Assembly: GCF_008180155.1 (NCBI RefSeq)
Contig: NZ_VSZS01000049.1
Location: 1-39,911 of the forward strand
From: Neoaquamicrobium microcysteis
GTDB lineage: Bacteria > Pseudomonadota > Alphaproteobacteria > Rhizobiales > Rhizobiaceae
Reading direction: 5' to 3'
DNA: 39,911 bases
The number at the start of each line of letters is the position of its first letter. Position 1 is the first letter of the stretch. Below are positions 1 through 6,823 of the stretch, one piece after another. Made by a program: the position numbers and the translations under genes. The notes beneath the pieces were generated by a model. It saw only the letters and a list, made by a program, of their open reading frames with translations, was not told the DNA's origin and made no database searches.

Positions 1-46
1 CCGGTTCCGGATTTCTGTCTCATCTTCGCTCCTTTGAAAGGCTACG

Positions 47-187
47 ATGAACCAGAAATCCTCCGTTCTCAGTTAAGCCGATTTGGTCCCATCAGTGCTG
101 ACGCCGGACATCGCCGCCTTCCGTCGCCGCCACGGTCTGCCGGAGGTCGATCCGGAGCCGGATATGGCGGGCCGCCGCGCGGCCTGA
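47..187 (+). pseudogene. Possible small gene interrupted by an in-frame stop
   Basis: An ATG at 47 opens a frame that reads nine residues to a TAA at 74-76 and then stays open, in the same frame, to a TGA at 185-187. The downstream part reads like protein (LVPSVLTPDIAAFRRRHGL, followed by PEVDPEPDMAG) and could also start from a TTG at 83, giving 34 residues. If the TAA were a sense codon the product would be 46 residues. I do not recognise a family. It may be a decayed small gene, a short leader followed by a second start, or chance in GC-rich DNA. Confidence 0.25.
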
Positions 188-679
188 TTCTTCCCCGCGC
201 ATCTCCACGCGCGATTCCGCGTGCCGTGACCTGCAATCGGGAGGGGCGGCCCTGTGCGGGACCGTCTGGCGGGGCTGTGCGGGTAGCAGGGCAATATCCG
301 GGTAGAGCCGCGCGGCGGCTGTCCAACCGTGCTGCCGTCGGAAGCGGATTGATCTGTCGCACTTCCTCGCGCGAGCCAATCTCATGGAACCATCCCCGTG
401 CCGGTCTTCCCGGCGGGTTTGCTGCGGTCTGAACCGGCGGCTGGCCCCTTCAAGGCCGCTTTGCGCCGCGATGCGGCCGGAGCCAGCCGATCTCGACAAG
501 GCCGGCCCGCGTTCCGCGCAGGGCTGTTAGCCCCGCTTGTCCGCAAGCCAACCTTGCTCGCCTGGCAGGCCCCGGACCCTGAAGCGTCCAGCTTCCGCCG
601 GTTCTTTTCGACCGCACCCGCAGGGAAGACCGGCACGGGGCCGGATCGCCCGAAGGGCATCGCTAGAAAGGATTGCTTC
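188..679. other. Non-coding stretch upstream of the 195-aa gene
   Basis: No convincing gene lies between 188 and 679. The frames that are open here on both strands are explained by high GC and by the inverted duplication at 394-640. The stretch would form a long structured leader if the promoter of the gene at 680 lies upstream of it. Confidence 0.5.
394..640. repeat. Imperfect inverted duplication with arms of about 60 bp
   Basis: The left arm starts at 394 with CCCCGTGCCGGTCTTCCC and is matched without mismatch over 18 bases by the reverse complement of the right arm ending at 640. The similarity continues, with a few mismatches and a 4-base and a short further indel, through a GAACCGGCGG block (left near 433-442, right near 595-604) and a GCTGG...CTTCA block, so that about 394-457 mirrors about 577-640. 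The unpaired centre is about 120 bp. The structure sits directly upstream of the gene starting at 680. Confidence 0.75.
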
Positions 680-1267
680 ATGTCCAGTTCAACCCGCTCC
701 ACCAAGGCCAAGGCTCGCGTCGTCCAACTCCGCAAGGGCACCACCCTCGAAATGGTTCGTCTGTGCTGCCCGGATGCCAACCAGGCCGCACTCATCTCCG
801 AAAGCTTCGGGCTCGCCGTCCTCGACAGCGACGGTATCCGGGACTTCCACGAGCGCACCCTGATCGAAAGCGCCGACACCCTCTCTGACGGCCTTTCCGA
901 CAAGGCCATGCAGATCCACCTCCAGCGGATCGTCGGTTCCCATGTCGGGTCCGCTTTCGGGGCTGGGCAGTTCTACTCCAAGGCCGTCACCGAGGCCAAG
1001 GACGCGACCGCCCGGCTCGCCAACGACATGCGCGACGAGGATCGCGACGGCCCGGTCGGGTTCGACAGCGCCGCCCAACGCAAGCGCGAGTTCGCCGCCG
1101 ACATGGGTATCCAGGCCCATGCCCTGCGCATGGCGGCCGAGGGAGTGGTCGCGGCCTATGAGCATATCGTCGGCGAGAGCTGGAAGCCCTACGAGCGGCA
1201 GGCCGAAAATCCCGGCCAAACCGTCAGCCGCCAGGCCGCCGACCTCCAGATGGCCGCTCTCGGATAG
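680..1267 (+). CDS. Conserved plasmid protein of unknown function (195 aa)
   Basis: I do not recognise a named domain. The ATG at 680 follows an AAGGA ribosome binding site (667-671), and the protein begins MSSSTRSTKAKARVVQLRKG, a short basic N-terminus, then becomes acidic, helical and Ala/Glu/Asp-rich with no signal peptide or membrane segment, so a soluble cytoplasmic protein is expected. The middle part (SDKAMQIHLQRIVGSHVGS) and the C-terminal part (HALRMAAEGVVAAYEHIVG) are predicted helices by eye. It is followed at once by two hairpins typical of terminators, so it is probably monocistronic. An in-frame extension upstream to 398 exists but runs through the inverted duplication and is rejected. 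Its position beside ardC and DUF736 genes suggests a plasmid maintenance or establishment role, which is only inference. Confidence 0.75.
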   Translation: MSSSTRSTKAKARVVQLRKGTTLEMVRLCCPDANQAALISESFGLAVLDSDGIRDFHERTLIESADTLSDGLSDKAMQIHLQRIVGSHVGSAFGAGQFYSKAVTEAKDATARLANDMRDEDRDGPVGFDSAAQRKREFAADMGIQAHALRMAAEGVVAAYEHIVGESWKPYERQAENPGQTVSRQAADLQMAALG

Positions 1268-1274
1268 CGGCCGC

Positions 1275-1305
1275 GGGCGGGGCTCCGGCTCCGCCCTTTG
1301 CTTTT
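1275..1305 (+). terminator. Intrinsic terminator after the 195-aa gene
   Basis: GGGCGG at 1275-1280 pairs with CCGCCC at 1291-1296 across a GC-rich loop, followed by TTTGCTTTT. It starts 8 bases after the stop codon of the gene ending at 1267. Confidence 0.6.
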
Positions 1306-1318
1306 CCGAATCTTCGCA

Positions 1319-1350
1319 GGCCGGACCCGATGGGGTGCCGGCCCTTTTTT
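1319..1350 (+). terminator. Second intrinsic terminator, strong hairpin plus T6
   Basis: GGCCGGACCC pairs with GGGGTGCCGGCC around a GAT loop and is followed directly by six T residues (1345-1350). It is a tandem or backup terminator to the one at 1275-1305. Confidence 0.7.
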
Positions 1351-1629
1351 CTGTGCTGCGGCAGACGCCGCTGGCTTCCGCGGGACCGGGAGGCGGAAGA
1401 AAAACTGGAAGACCCATGGCGAGGCCGGCGCGATCGCGGCCGTCACGATCGTTGGTCCTGCTCCGGTCCTCGTTCCGCGAAACGGCGATGCCGTCCTCCA
1501 CTGCCGTTCCGGCCCGGCTGCGACGTCTCTCCTTCTTCAGATCGATCCTCCCGGGTTCGCGAACCTGCGGTCCTCCGCGGTCGGACCTCGTGACGGCCGC
1601 GATCGGCGCGGCCTCGAATGGAGGTTCTG
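1351..1629. other. Gap before ardC, nothing recognised
   Basis: About 280 bases with no supported gene; open frames here have no recognisable protein character. It should contain the ardC promoter, but I cannot point to a convincing -35/-10 pair. Confidence 0.4.
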
Positions 1630-2556
1630 ATGATAAACAGGAAAGACAAGAAACACCGCGTCGACATCTACGCGAAGATCACGGACCGCATCGTCGCGGA
1701 TCTGGAGAAGGGTGTTCGTCCGTGGGTCAAGCCCTGGAGTACTGCCAACACCGCCGGTCGCATTACGCGGCCGCTGCGCCAAAATGGAACGCCCTACCAG
1801 GGCATCAATGTCATCCTGCTCTGGTCGGAGGCCGTCGCACGAGGCTTCGCCTCGCCCATCTGGATGACGTTCAAGCAATCGGTCGAGCTTGGCGGGCATG
1901 TCCGCAAGGGCGAGACCGGCTCGACCGTCGTCTATGCCAGCCAGTTCACCAGGACCGAGACCGACGAGCGTGGCGATGAGGTCGAGCGCGGCATCCCGTT
2001 CCTCAAGGCCTATTCGGTCTTCAATGTCGACCAGATCGAGGGACTGCCGGATCACTATTATGGTGCGCCGCAGCCGGTGATCGATCCCGTCACGCGCATC
2101 GCCCACGCCGATGCGTTCTTCGACGCGACAGGCGCCAGGGTCGTTTATGGCGGCACAAAGGCATTCTACGCGCCCTCGTCCGACCACATCCAGCTCCCGG
2201 TCTTCGAGAGCTTCCGTGATGCGGAATCCTTCGTCGCCGTCAGGGCGCACGAGACCATCCACTGGACAGCTCCGGCCCACCGGGTCAACCGCGATCTCAG
2301 CCGCTACCACAAGGACCGAAGCGAACGCAGCCGCGAGGAGCTGATCGCCGAACTGGGGTCAGTGTTCCTCTGCGCGGACCTCGGCATCGTGCCGGAGCTC
2401 GAGCCGCGGCCGGACCACGCCAGTTACCTCAAGTCCTGGCTCGAGGTGCTCTCCAACGAGAAGCGTTTCATTTTCTCGGCCGCCGCGCACGCTCAACGCG
2501 CAGCCACCTACCTGCACGATCTTCAGCCGGCGGCCAGGGTTGCGGAGGCGGCCTGA
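1630..2556 (+). CDS. ardC: ArdC-like antirestriction / zincin-type protein
   Basis: This is an ArdC-family (DUF1738) protein of 308 residues. The N-terminal part (about 8-130; RVDIYAKITDRIVADLEKG, then PWVKPW, GTPYQGINVILLW) is the single-strand DNA binding ArdC domain, and the C-terminal half is a zincin-like metallopeptidase-type domain carrying AHETIHW (HExxH) and, further on, EELIAELGS, which supplies the usual third-ligand Glu. Family members protect incoming single-stranded plasmid DNA from restriction in the recipient. The ATG at 1630 is chosen because GGAGGT lies at 1620-1625; an ATG at 1618 is in frame but overlaps that Shine-Dalgarno sequence. It is the first gene of the left accessory block and is probably expressed early after transfer. 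Confidence 0.85.
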   Translation: MINRKDKKHRVDIYAKITDRIVADLEKGVRPWVKPWSTANTAGRITRPLRQNGTPYQGINVILLWSEAVARGFASPIWMTFKQSVELGGHVRKGETGSTVVYASQFTRTETDERGDEVERGIPFLKAYSVFNVDQIEGLPDHYYGAPQPVIDPVTRIAHADAFFDATGARVVYGGTKAFYAPSSDHIQLPVFESFRDAESFVAVRAHETIHWTAPAHRVNRDLSRYHKDRSERSREELIAELGSVFLCADLGIVPELEPRPDHASYLKSWLEVLSNEKRFIFSAAAHAQRAATYLHDLQPAARVAEAA

Positions 2557-2687
2557 TGCTCCGCGCTTCGATCCCGGCCGAAGCGTGACTCAGTGCCAGG
2601 CGAGGGGCCGCGCTGCGATGCGGGATCCTCAGCCCTTGAGATATAGGCCGCGATTTTGATGTGGCTCCGGCTACAGCAATCCGGCTC

Positions 2688-2933
2688 TCAGCTCTCAACA
2701 TAACCACGTCGTCGCTTCCGCCGCTCCAGCCGCATTGTGGCCCTGGTCAACCCTTCCATGTCCGGGAAGGTCTCGATCTTGCTCCGGCCGGCAGCGCCGA
2801 TCCGCCCCCAGTTGCGGATGAGCGACAGCTCTCCGAACAGGGTGGGCTGAACGGAGATGACGTAGAACCGGGCCATGTTCCGGTTGGGGTCGACCCGTTC
2901 CAGATAGAGCGGCGTTTCACGGGGTTCTTCCAT
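2688..2933 (-). CDS. WGR-domain protein (81 aa)
   Basis: Almost the whole protein is a WGR domain: LERVDPNRNMARFYVISVQ, then LFGELSLIRNWGRIGAAG and a following strand-helix with conserved hydrophobic spacing, ending in a very basic tail (RLERRKRRRGYVES). WGR domains occur in poly(ADP-ribose) polymerases, in MolR-type regulators and as free-standing small proteins on rhizobial replicons, and are thought to bind nucleic acids. The ATG at 2933 (MEEPRETPLYLERV) is preferred because the domain starts just after it; a TTG at 2969 would add twelve residues. The gene is convergent with ardC and appears to be transcribed alone. Its partner is unknown. Confidence 0.8.
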   Translation of the reverse strand: MEEPRETPLYLERVDPNRNMARFYVISVQPTLFGELSLIRNWGRIGAAGRSKIETFPDMEGLTRATMRLERRKRRRGYVES

Positions 2934-3590
2934 TCGGGAATTCTTGTGCGCCCAGCCTTCGCAGTCCAACGCATTTGATGAATCGATCCGTCACCGGCGA
3001 TTCATTTCCGTGATGGTTCGGCGGGACAGGACAATGAATTGGGCGATCCGCCTGGCCAGTGGCGGACGTCGATGGGGCCCGGCTTCGATCCGGCATGAAT
3101 AAAGAACCGCGTCAGTCCTCTCGACCTCAGTCACGGCGCCAAGGGGCTGATCGACCGGCCGAGAAAAGGTGGAATTGCTGGTCGATGACCCGGGACTCCA
3201 CCCGTGCACCTGCGCTTGGTGGTTGGTCGTTGCCGGGGATGGCCGTTCCGGCCGTTCTGGTGGTTTGCAGGGCAATACCGATGAGACGACGCCGGTCTTC
3301 ATTCCGGTTGCTTCTGCTACGGACACACCCACCTGCGTCCTCGATGTGGCTGGTCTGACCGAAGGCCGATCTCGCTGCTCTCGGTCTCGCTCTTGTCCTC
3401 GCAACGGCTGATCTCGACTTTCTTCCCCTGGCCGCTGCGCGTCCATTCCTCGCGGGTCAAGAAAGTCTCTTCCCGCCGCCCTCCATTTCATTCCGGCCCC
3501 TTCGGGGTGCGGGCCGATCGCCTCCGGTCTGTCGACCGCCATCGAGGTCGCGATGGTCGCGGCCCGAGAAAAACCCAAGGAATGAGACAC
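2934..3590. other. 657-bp stretch without a supported gene
   Basis: Several frames are open on both strands, but none has a convincing start or recognisable protein. A hairpin (CGGCCC at 3494-3499 with GGGCCG at 3511-3516) lies about 75 bases before the DUF736 gene and may be part of a structured leader or the end of an unseen upstream transcript. Confidence 0.4.
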
Positions 3591-3902
3591 ATGGCTACCA
3601 TCGGCACCTTCACCTCGACCGGCACCGGCTTTTCCGGCACGATCAAGACCCTCAACCTCAACGTCAAGGCTAAGCTGGTCCGCGTCGAGAACCCTTCCGA
3701 CAAGGGTCCGCACTTCCGCATCTTCGCAGCAGCCAATGTCGAGCTGGGCGCCGCATGGCAAATGACCTCCAACAAGGGCCGCGACTACCTCTCGGTCAAG
3801 CTGGACGATCCGAGCTTCCCCGCTCCGATCTATGCCACCCTGATCGAGGTGGAAGGCGAGGAAGGCCTTCAGTTGATCTGGTCCCGACCGAACCGGGACT
3901 GA
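3591..3902 (+). CDS. DUF736 family protein (103 aa)
   Basis: The sequence [20 protein letters not shown] with the later [20 protein letters not shown] and [18 protein letters not shown] blocks is the DUF736 family, small single-domain proteins that are frequent on rhizobial plasmids and integrative elements, often beside transfer and partition genes; their function is not established. The start at 3591 follows CAAGGA near 3576; an ATG nine bases upstream (MRHMATIG) is possible but less well placed. The length is normal for the family. The protein is soluble, beta-rich by eye, without export signals. A perfect terminator follows it. Confidence 0.9.
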   Translation: MATIGTFTSTGTGFSGTIKTLNLNVKAKLVRVENPSDKGPHFRIFAAANVELGAAWQMTSNKGRDYLSVKLDDPSFPAPIYATLIEVEGEEGLQLIWSRPNRD

Positions 3903-3917
3903 TCACGTCAGCCTGCA

Positions 3918-3948
3918 GGCCCCGCCGAAACGGCGGGGCCTTCTGCTT
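3918..3948 (+). terminator. Perfect 10-bp hairpin terminator after the DUF736 gene
   Basis: GGCCCCGCCG (3918-3927) and CGGCGGGGCC (3931-3940) form a perfect 10-bp stem with an AAA loop, followed by TTCTGCTT. Confidence 0.8.
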
Positions 3949-4002
3949 GACGCCGCGGGCAAATTGGATGGCTGGCCGTACCGGCGAAAGGACTGCCGAG
4001 TC

Positions 4003-4031
4003 TGGCTTTCGAGCCGAATTTCGGCTATACA
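4003..4031 (+). promoter_or_regulatory. Promoter with palindromic operator before the antitoxin-Fic operon
   Basis: AGCCGAA-T-TTCGGCT (4012-4026) is a perfect 7-1-7 palindrome. It overlaps the start of a TATACA -10 candidate (4026-4031) and lies downstream of a weak -35 candidate (TGGCTT, 4003-4008). This places the dyad in the promoter spacer, 32 bases upstream of the antitoxin ATG, a layout expected for autorepression of a toxin-antitoxin operon. The -35/-10 assignment is tentative; the palindrome is certain. Confidence 0.55.
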
Positions 4032-4058
4032 AAAGAGCAAGTTGTTGGAGCCTGAAAC

Positions 4059-4349
4059 ATGACCGCAACGCTAGTGGAAAGCCCCGCTGTCGCAGATCGC
4101 GCACATGCGTTGCGGCTTGCCAAACAGGTCATCAGAACCCTCGATCAGAAGCCGCTCGAGCCGATCGTCGCAGCAATGCTGACTGATGGTCACAAGGCCG
4201 CGCTTTCGGCAATGGCTGTGTCGCGGGACGAGCCAAACCTGTTCGAACAGTTCCTCGTCTTGTGCGAAGAGGCCGGGCTGTTGAGCGAAGAGGATTGCGA
4301 TCAGCTGGGCGATGCCTATGTCGAAGCAAGGCGTGCCCGTGCCGCTTGA
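4059..4349 (+). CDS. Putative antitoxin partner of the Fic protein (96 aa)
   Basis: A small, acidic, helical protein (begins MTATLVESPAVADRAHALRL; C-terminus EEAGLLSEEDCDQLGDAYVE). Its stop codon overlaps the Fic gene start (ATGA at 4349), the arrangement of class I Fic antitoxins such as VbhA of Bartonella. The hallmark inhibitory motif of those antitoxins, (S/T)xxxE(G/N), is not evident, so the antitoxin role rests on position, size and coupling rather than on a motif. A DNA-binding role in repression at the palindrome upstream is also possible. An alternative is an unrelated accessory or chaperone protein for the Fic-BID effector. The start is supported by GGAG at 4046-4049. Confidence 0.55.
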   Translation: MTATLVESPAVADRAHALRLAKQVIRTLDQKPLEPIVAAMLTDGHKAALSAMAVSRDEPNLFEQFLVLCEEAGLLSEEDCDQLGDAYVEARRARAA

Positions 4350-5734
4350 TGAGTGACCCCTATCTTTATCCGGGCACGACAGTCCTCATCAATCATTTCA
4401 ACATCAGGGATCAGGCCAAGCTCGACAGCAAGGAGCGTCGGGAGACCCTGAAGACGTTGAAGGGTCTTTACGACAATCCGGTCAAAGGCGAATTCGGCCT
4501 CCCCCACCTGCTGGAAATACACCGGCGCATCTTTGCGCCGGTGTATCCGTTCGCCGGCGAAATCCGCCGCATCGATATGGTCAAGGCCGAGGAGAAGCTG
4601 GGCGGCGGCAGTGTCGAGTACGCACAGTTCCACCTGGCGCGCCTCGAGGTCGAGCACTGCCTGAAGCAACTCAATGCCAGCGATTGGTCGGGTCTCAGGG
4701 ACCTGTCCCGGCCCGAGGACATGGCCGCATTTGCCAGGATGATTGTCGATATCTGGAAGGTCCATCCGTTCCGGGAAGGCAATACGCGCACAACCATGAC
4801 CTTCATGCACCAGTTTGCGGCGGCGAAGGGCTTCGCGCTGGACCGTGAGTTGATCCGTGCGAATGCCGAATATGTCCGTCATGCGCTGGTGGTCGGCACC
4901 CATGGTGAAACCCACTATCTGACACGCATCCTCACCGACGCGCGCCAACGCGAACATGCGCGTGAGCAGAGCCAGGCACGGATGGAGGCCCAAAGCCGCA
5001 CCGACATTGGGCAGGCAGAACGGGCTGCATTGCTTCCCGGCCGGACCCTCGCCACGGAGGTTCCGAAGGTCGAGCTACTAGAACGGATCGCCGCTTCCGA
5101 AAGCGCCACCGAGGCGATGAAACGCCTTGTCGCCACGGCAAAGACGATATTCGCCGACTACCGACCGGTGATGGAAGCCATCCGGAATGCCGCTCTTGAC
5201 GGTGAGATCGGCAATCGGCAGGTGATTTCGGAGTTGCGGGATGCTCCCGAGCGGTTCGGGCCGCTTGCCGGCAGGGGCGCCATTCTTGCCAGCCGTCAGG
5301 AGCGGGAGGCACACCGCCAAGCGATCGCTGCACAGCCCAGCTTTCGCGGGATCGCCGAGAGCTACCTGAAAATCGTGCATGGAATCCGGCAGATGATGCA
5401 GCAGCAGCGTCACGACCAGGTGCGGCGGGCGGGCGTCGAGGTTCCGCAGCCGAGCGACCAGCTCATGAGCGCGCTTGATCGGGGTGATGTGCTCTCGCCC
5501 GACCTCAAGGTCGAGCTGCGGCGTACCACGAGCGCATTAGAGCGCCGTTTCGGTGATGATCTGGCAGCATTGCGTTCGGGCAAGAATCTCGGTCCACTTG
5601 CCACCAGGCACGGCGTCGACGAGAAGCAGCTCGAAGAATTGAGAGGCGTACTGAAAGCGCTTGACAGGGCCCAGGCTCAGGAGCGCACCCGGGCACAATC
5701 ACCGTCTCTGGACAGGCACGGTCCCACCCGATAA
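4349..5734 (+). CDS. Fic-domain AMPylase with BID-like C-terminus (VbhT-like)
   Basis: 461 residues. The N-terminal half is a Fic domain with the complete catalytic motif HPFREGNTR at residues 139-147 and the usual flap region near YPFAGEIR (66-73), so AMP transfer (or a related nucleotidyl transfer) from ATP to a target hydroxyl is expected. From about residue 240 the sequence is helical and includes ELRDAPERFGPLAGRG, resembling the BID domain that type IV secretion systems use to recognise Bartonella Bep effectors and the plasmid-borne VbhT toxin. The extreme C-terminus is Arg/Gln-rich, again typical of type IV substrates. It is translationally coupled to the upstream putative antitoxin and lies on a plasmid with a full conjugation channel, so it is likely to be injected into recipients or to act as an addiction toxin. 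The BID call is by eye and moderate; the Fic call is firm. Confidence 0.85.
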   Translation: MSDPYLYPGTTVLINHFNIRDQAKLDSKERRETLKTLKGLYDNPVKGEFGLPHLLEIHRRIFAPVYPFAGEIRRIDMVKAEEKLGGGSVEYAQFHLARLEVEHCLKQLNASDWSGLRDLSRPEDMAAFARMIVDIWKVHPFREGNTRTTMTFMHQFAAAKGFALDRELIRANAEYVRHALVVGTHGETHYLTRILTDARQREHAREQSQARMEAQSRTDIGQAERAALLPGRTLATEVPKVELLERIAASESATEAMKRLVATAKTIFADYRPVMEAIRNAALDGEIGNRQVISELRDAPERFGPLAGRGAILASRQEREAHRQAIAAQPSFRGIAESYLKIVHGIRQMMQQQRHDQVRRAGVEVPQPSDQLMSALDRGDVLSPDLKVELRRTTSALERRFGDDLAALRSGKNLGPLATRHGVDEKQLEELRGVLKALDRAQAQERTRAQSPSLDRHGPTR

Positions 5735-5875
5735 TTCCATGCGGCCTGGAGCGCGGCATTCAGCTGGGCCGGCCGTGCGCGGTCATTCAATTCTCCCAAA
5801 GCAATCACTTTCTAAACAATGGTTCAACATGACATTGAGGCGGGCGTATCGGTGGGGGTTCGGTGCAATACGACA

Positions 5876-6823
5876 TCATGGTTTGTTATGGGGCCAGTTT
5901 CCGCCGACTCGAACGTCAGAGATATCTTCGGAGTCGGCCTGCGCCTGCAAAGAAATGCGCCAGTCCTGGGTACGCCCTGACGCAAACTCTAGCCGATGCA
6001 CAGAACGACCTTGAGGTTCTGCGTATGAAACCTTAAGTGCCTCCTCAATCGAGACGAACTCCGGTTCGATCCACATCGCCATTCCCAAGAAGACATAGCC
6101 CAGGCGTCGAGGCCCTTCCGGAGTGTCGATAGTGACCGTTCCTGGGTAGGGAACCCGCGCAGTCCGCACGATGGGCGGCGCGCCCTTCGCTATTTCCGCA
6201 TAGGGATTTAAGGTCTCTTGAACCTTTCGCCACACGTCATTCAACGACCAACTCGTGCTGTCTTCCGCGTCATGGAAGATCGGCTGGAACAAATCCGTAT
6301 CAGGAGGAAGGACATAATCCGCGTCGTCGGGTTCGGGTACGATCTCTTCTCCAGATCGATACGTCCGAATGCCGGCTCCGGTGATGGCGCACGCCTTATG
6401 CCAGAATATCACCAGATCCAGGCCGAGCAGCGGATTGACGTCCGCCGCCGTAAGGTCTGAAACTTTGCGCAGCGAAATCCCCGCATGGGACGCGGCGATC
6501 TGAGCGTCCGAGGAAAAGCCCGATACACTGACGGCAATGGTTCGATCGGCGCCAATCGAAGTCTTCTTTGTGGCTAGCTGCTCGATCCAGGTTACGTCCT
6601 GAGTCTTCGCGCGGCGCCGACATTCGATCGTGACGAGCATTTCGGTCGTGCCCACCTTGGCTCGAATGGTGGCGTCAACTTCTCTCATCCGACCGGTGAG
6701 CTTGCAGCGCAGACGATCTGGAGACGTCACGACCAGGCCTTGGGGCCCCGCGTCGGCCTCGATCCGCGCGATCAAGCGTTCGAACTCACGCCATTCCGGA
6801 TCCCGACGATGCCGCGCGGTCAT
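5876..6823 (-). CDS. Mrr-like restriction endonuclease, third gene of the TcmP operon
   Basis: 315 residues. The N-terminal ~130 residues resemble the PD-(D/E)xK nuclease fold of Mrr-type enzymes: FERLIARIE helix, then REVDATIRAKVG (Asp50), the strand MLVTIECRRR (Glu67-x-Arg69) and a helix DVTWIEQLATKK. The last catalytic position is Arg rather than the common Lys. The C-terminal ~190 residues (from about FWHKACAITGAGIR) are unrecognised and may recognise target or partner. The ATG overlaps the tcmP stop (ATGA at 6820-6823), so the two proteins are made together. The likely role is cleavage of foreign or modified DNA under control of the other two proteins; this is inference. No transmembrane or export signals are seen. 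Confidence 0.7.
   Translation of the reverse strand: MTARHRRDPEWREFERLIARIEADAGPQGLVVTSPDRLRCKLTGRMREVDATIRAKVGTTEMLVTIECRRRAKTQDVTWIEQLATKKTSIGADRTIAVSVSGFSSDAQIAASHAGISLRKVSDLTAADVNPLLGLDLVIFWHKACAITGAGIRTYRSGEEIVPEPDDADYVLPPDTDLFQPIFHDAEDSTSWSLNDVWRKVQETLNPYAEIAKGAPPIVRTARVPYPGTVTIDTPEGPRRLGYVFLGMAMWIEPEFVSIEEALKVSYAEPQGRSVHRLEFASGRTQDWRISLQAQADSEDISDVRVGGNWPHNKP

Noticed and set aside
398-679. In-frame upstream extension of the 195-aa gene
   Set aside because: It reads through the inverted duplication, has low-complexity Arg/Ala/Pro composition and lacks a ribosome binding site, whereas the ATG at 680 has AAGGA.
2991-3761. 256-codon open frame on the minus strand
   Set aside because: Covers the DUF736 gene on the opposite strand and non-coding DNA, without recognisable protein character; a GC-driven shadow.
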